Shown here: piece after piece, positions 63,859 through 64,000 of the stretch | Numbering within the stretch: the first letter of the stretch is position 1 | How the letters are laid out: every line of letters starts with the position of its first letter | Notes under the pieces: generated by a model | Databases searched by the model: none | What the model was told of the DNA's origin: nothing | Seen by the model: only the letters and a program-made list of their open reading frames with translations | Program-made: the position numbers and the translations under genes | NCBI RefSeq assembly: GCF_049860565.1 | Contig: NZ_CP172056.1 | Location: forward strand, 1,860,001 to 1,924,000 | From: Desulfitobacterium_A nosdiversum | GTDB lineage: Bacteria > Bacillota > Desulfitobacteriia > Desulfitobacteriales > Desulfitobacteriaceae | Direction of reading: 5' to 3' | Length of the DNA stretch: 64,000 nucleotides

Positions 63859-64000
63859 TGGAATTTCAGGAATCAATAAAAGGATGGGCGAAAACAGAGA
63901 CAGATGATTATATGTTTAGTGTTTACGCTAAAAAGCCCCTAAACAAGGCGTCGATTGCTATGTGGAGTGTGCTCCTTGCTCTTTTGGTCATAACGGTATA
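63858..64000 (+). CDS. phnE: Second PhnE-type permease (3' end outside window)
   Basis: Starts ATG 63858, overlapping the phnE stop by one base. The 47 visible codons encode a soluble start (KTETDDYMFSVYAKKPLN) and the first membrane segment (SIAMWSVLLALLVITV). A pair of tandem PhnE permeases is common in phosphonate transporters. The gene is cut by the window edge. Confidence 0.8.
   Translation, partial: MEFQESIKGWAKTETDDYMFSVYAKKPLNKASIAMWSVLLALLVITV

Overview
The window is a low-to-moderate GC, Gram-positive chromosome segment from a spore-forming member of the Clostridia. Synteny (dprA-topA-trmFO-xerC-hslVU-codY, then rpsB-tsf-pyrH-frr-uppS-cdsA-dxr-rseP-ispG-proS, rimP-nusA-rnpM-ylxQ-infB-rbfA-nrnA-truB-ribF, rpsO-pnp, and the sporulation/lysine block) follows the Bacillus/Clostridia core order. 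Protein character, the 16S rRNA and the C-P lyase locus suggest a Desulfosporosinus/Desulfitobacterium-like organism; that placement is inference, since no search could be run. Almost every gene is on the + strand.

Layout. 1-2.4 kb: end of a DUF3786 gene, a small secreted protein, the NHEJ protein Ku, and what looks like the stub of a deleted LigD polymerase. 2.4-11.4 kb: DNA uptake and topology, tRNA modification, chromosome dimer resolution, HslVU protease and the CodY regulator. 11.4-22.4 kb: ribosomal protein S2, EF-Ts, UMP kinase, RRF, undecaprenyl-PP and CDP-DAG synthesis, MEP isoprenoid enzymes, site-2 protease and ProRS. 22.4-34.1 kb: the rimP-nusA-infB translation operon and rpsO-pnp; NusA carries a long acidic repeat tail and IF-2 carries 24 exact-length 11-residue repeats. 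34.1-46.5 kb: spore and cell-wall genes (polysaccharide deacetylase, DD-carboxypeptidase, M16 protease, YmxH), dut, and the lysine/dipicolinate branch (dapB, dpaAB, asd, dapG, dapA), ending in RNase J. 46.5-52.0 kb: a complete 16S-23S-5S rRNA operon with three tandem promoters and no spacer tRNA.

52.0-53.1 kb is the most unusual part. Just past the normal 5S gene and its terminator lies a second, 5'-truncated 5S copy that still matches the first in five blocks but is interrupted by four 64-70 bp inserts. Each insert consists of two abutting hairpins, and the four appear to be one element family placed in both orientations. A third, shorter 5S fragment follows and runs into what may be an insertion-sequence end. 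53.1-54.7 kb holds a quinone-oxidoreductase-like gene and a membrane protein, flanked by two copies of the 5' region of a phnF-type regulator, one of them decayed.

54.8-64 kb: a phosphonate utilisation locus, phnF then phnGHIJK, a hexapeptide acyltransferase, phnL, and the transporter phnDCE plus the start of a second phnE. The core C-P lyase subunits (PhnG-J) process phosphonates imported by PhnCDE, with PhnK/PhnL as associated ABC-type ATPases; phnM is not in the window.
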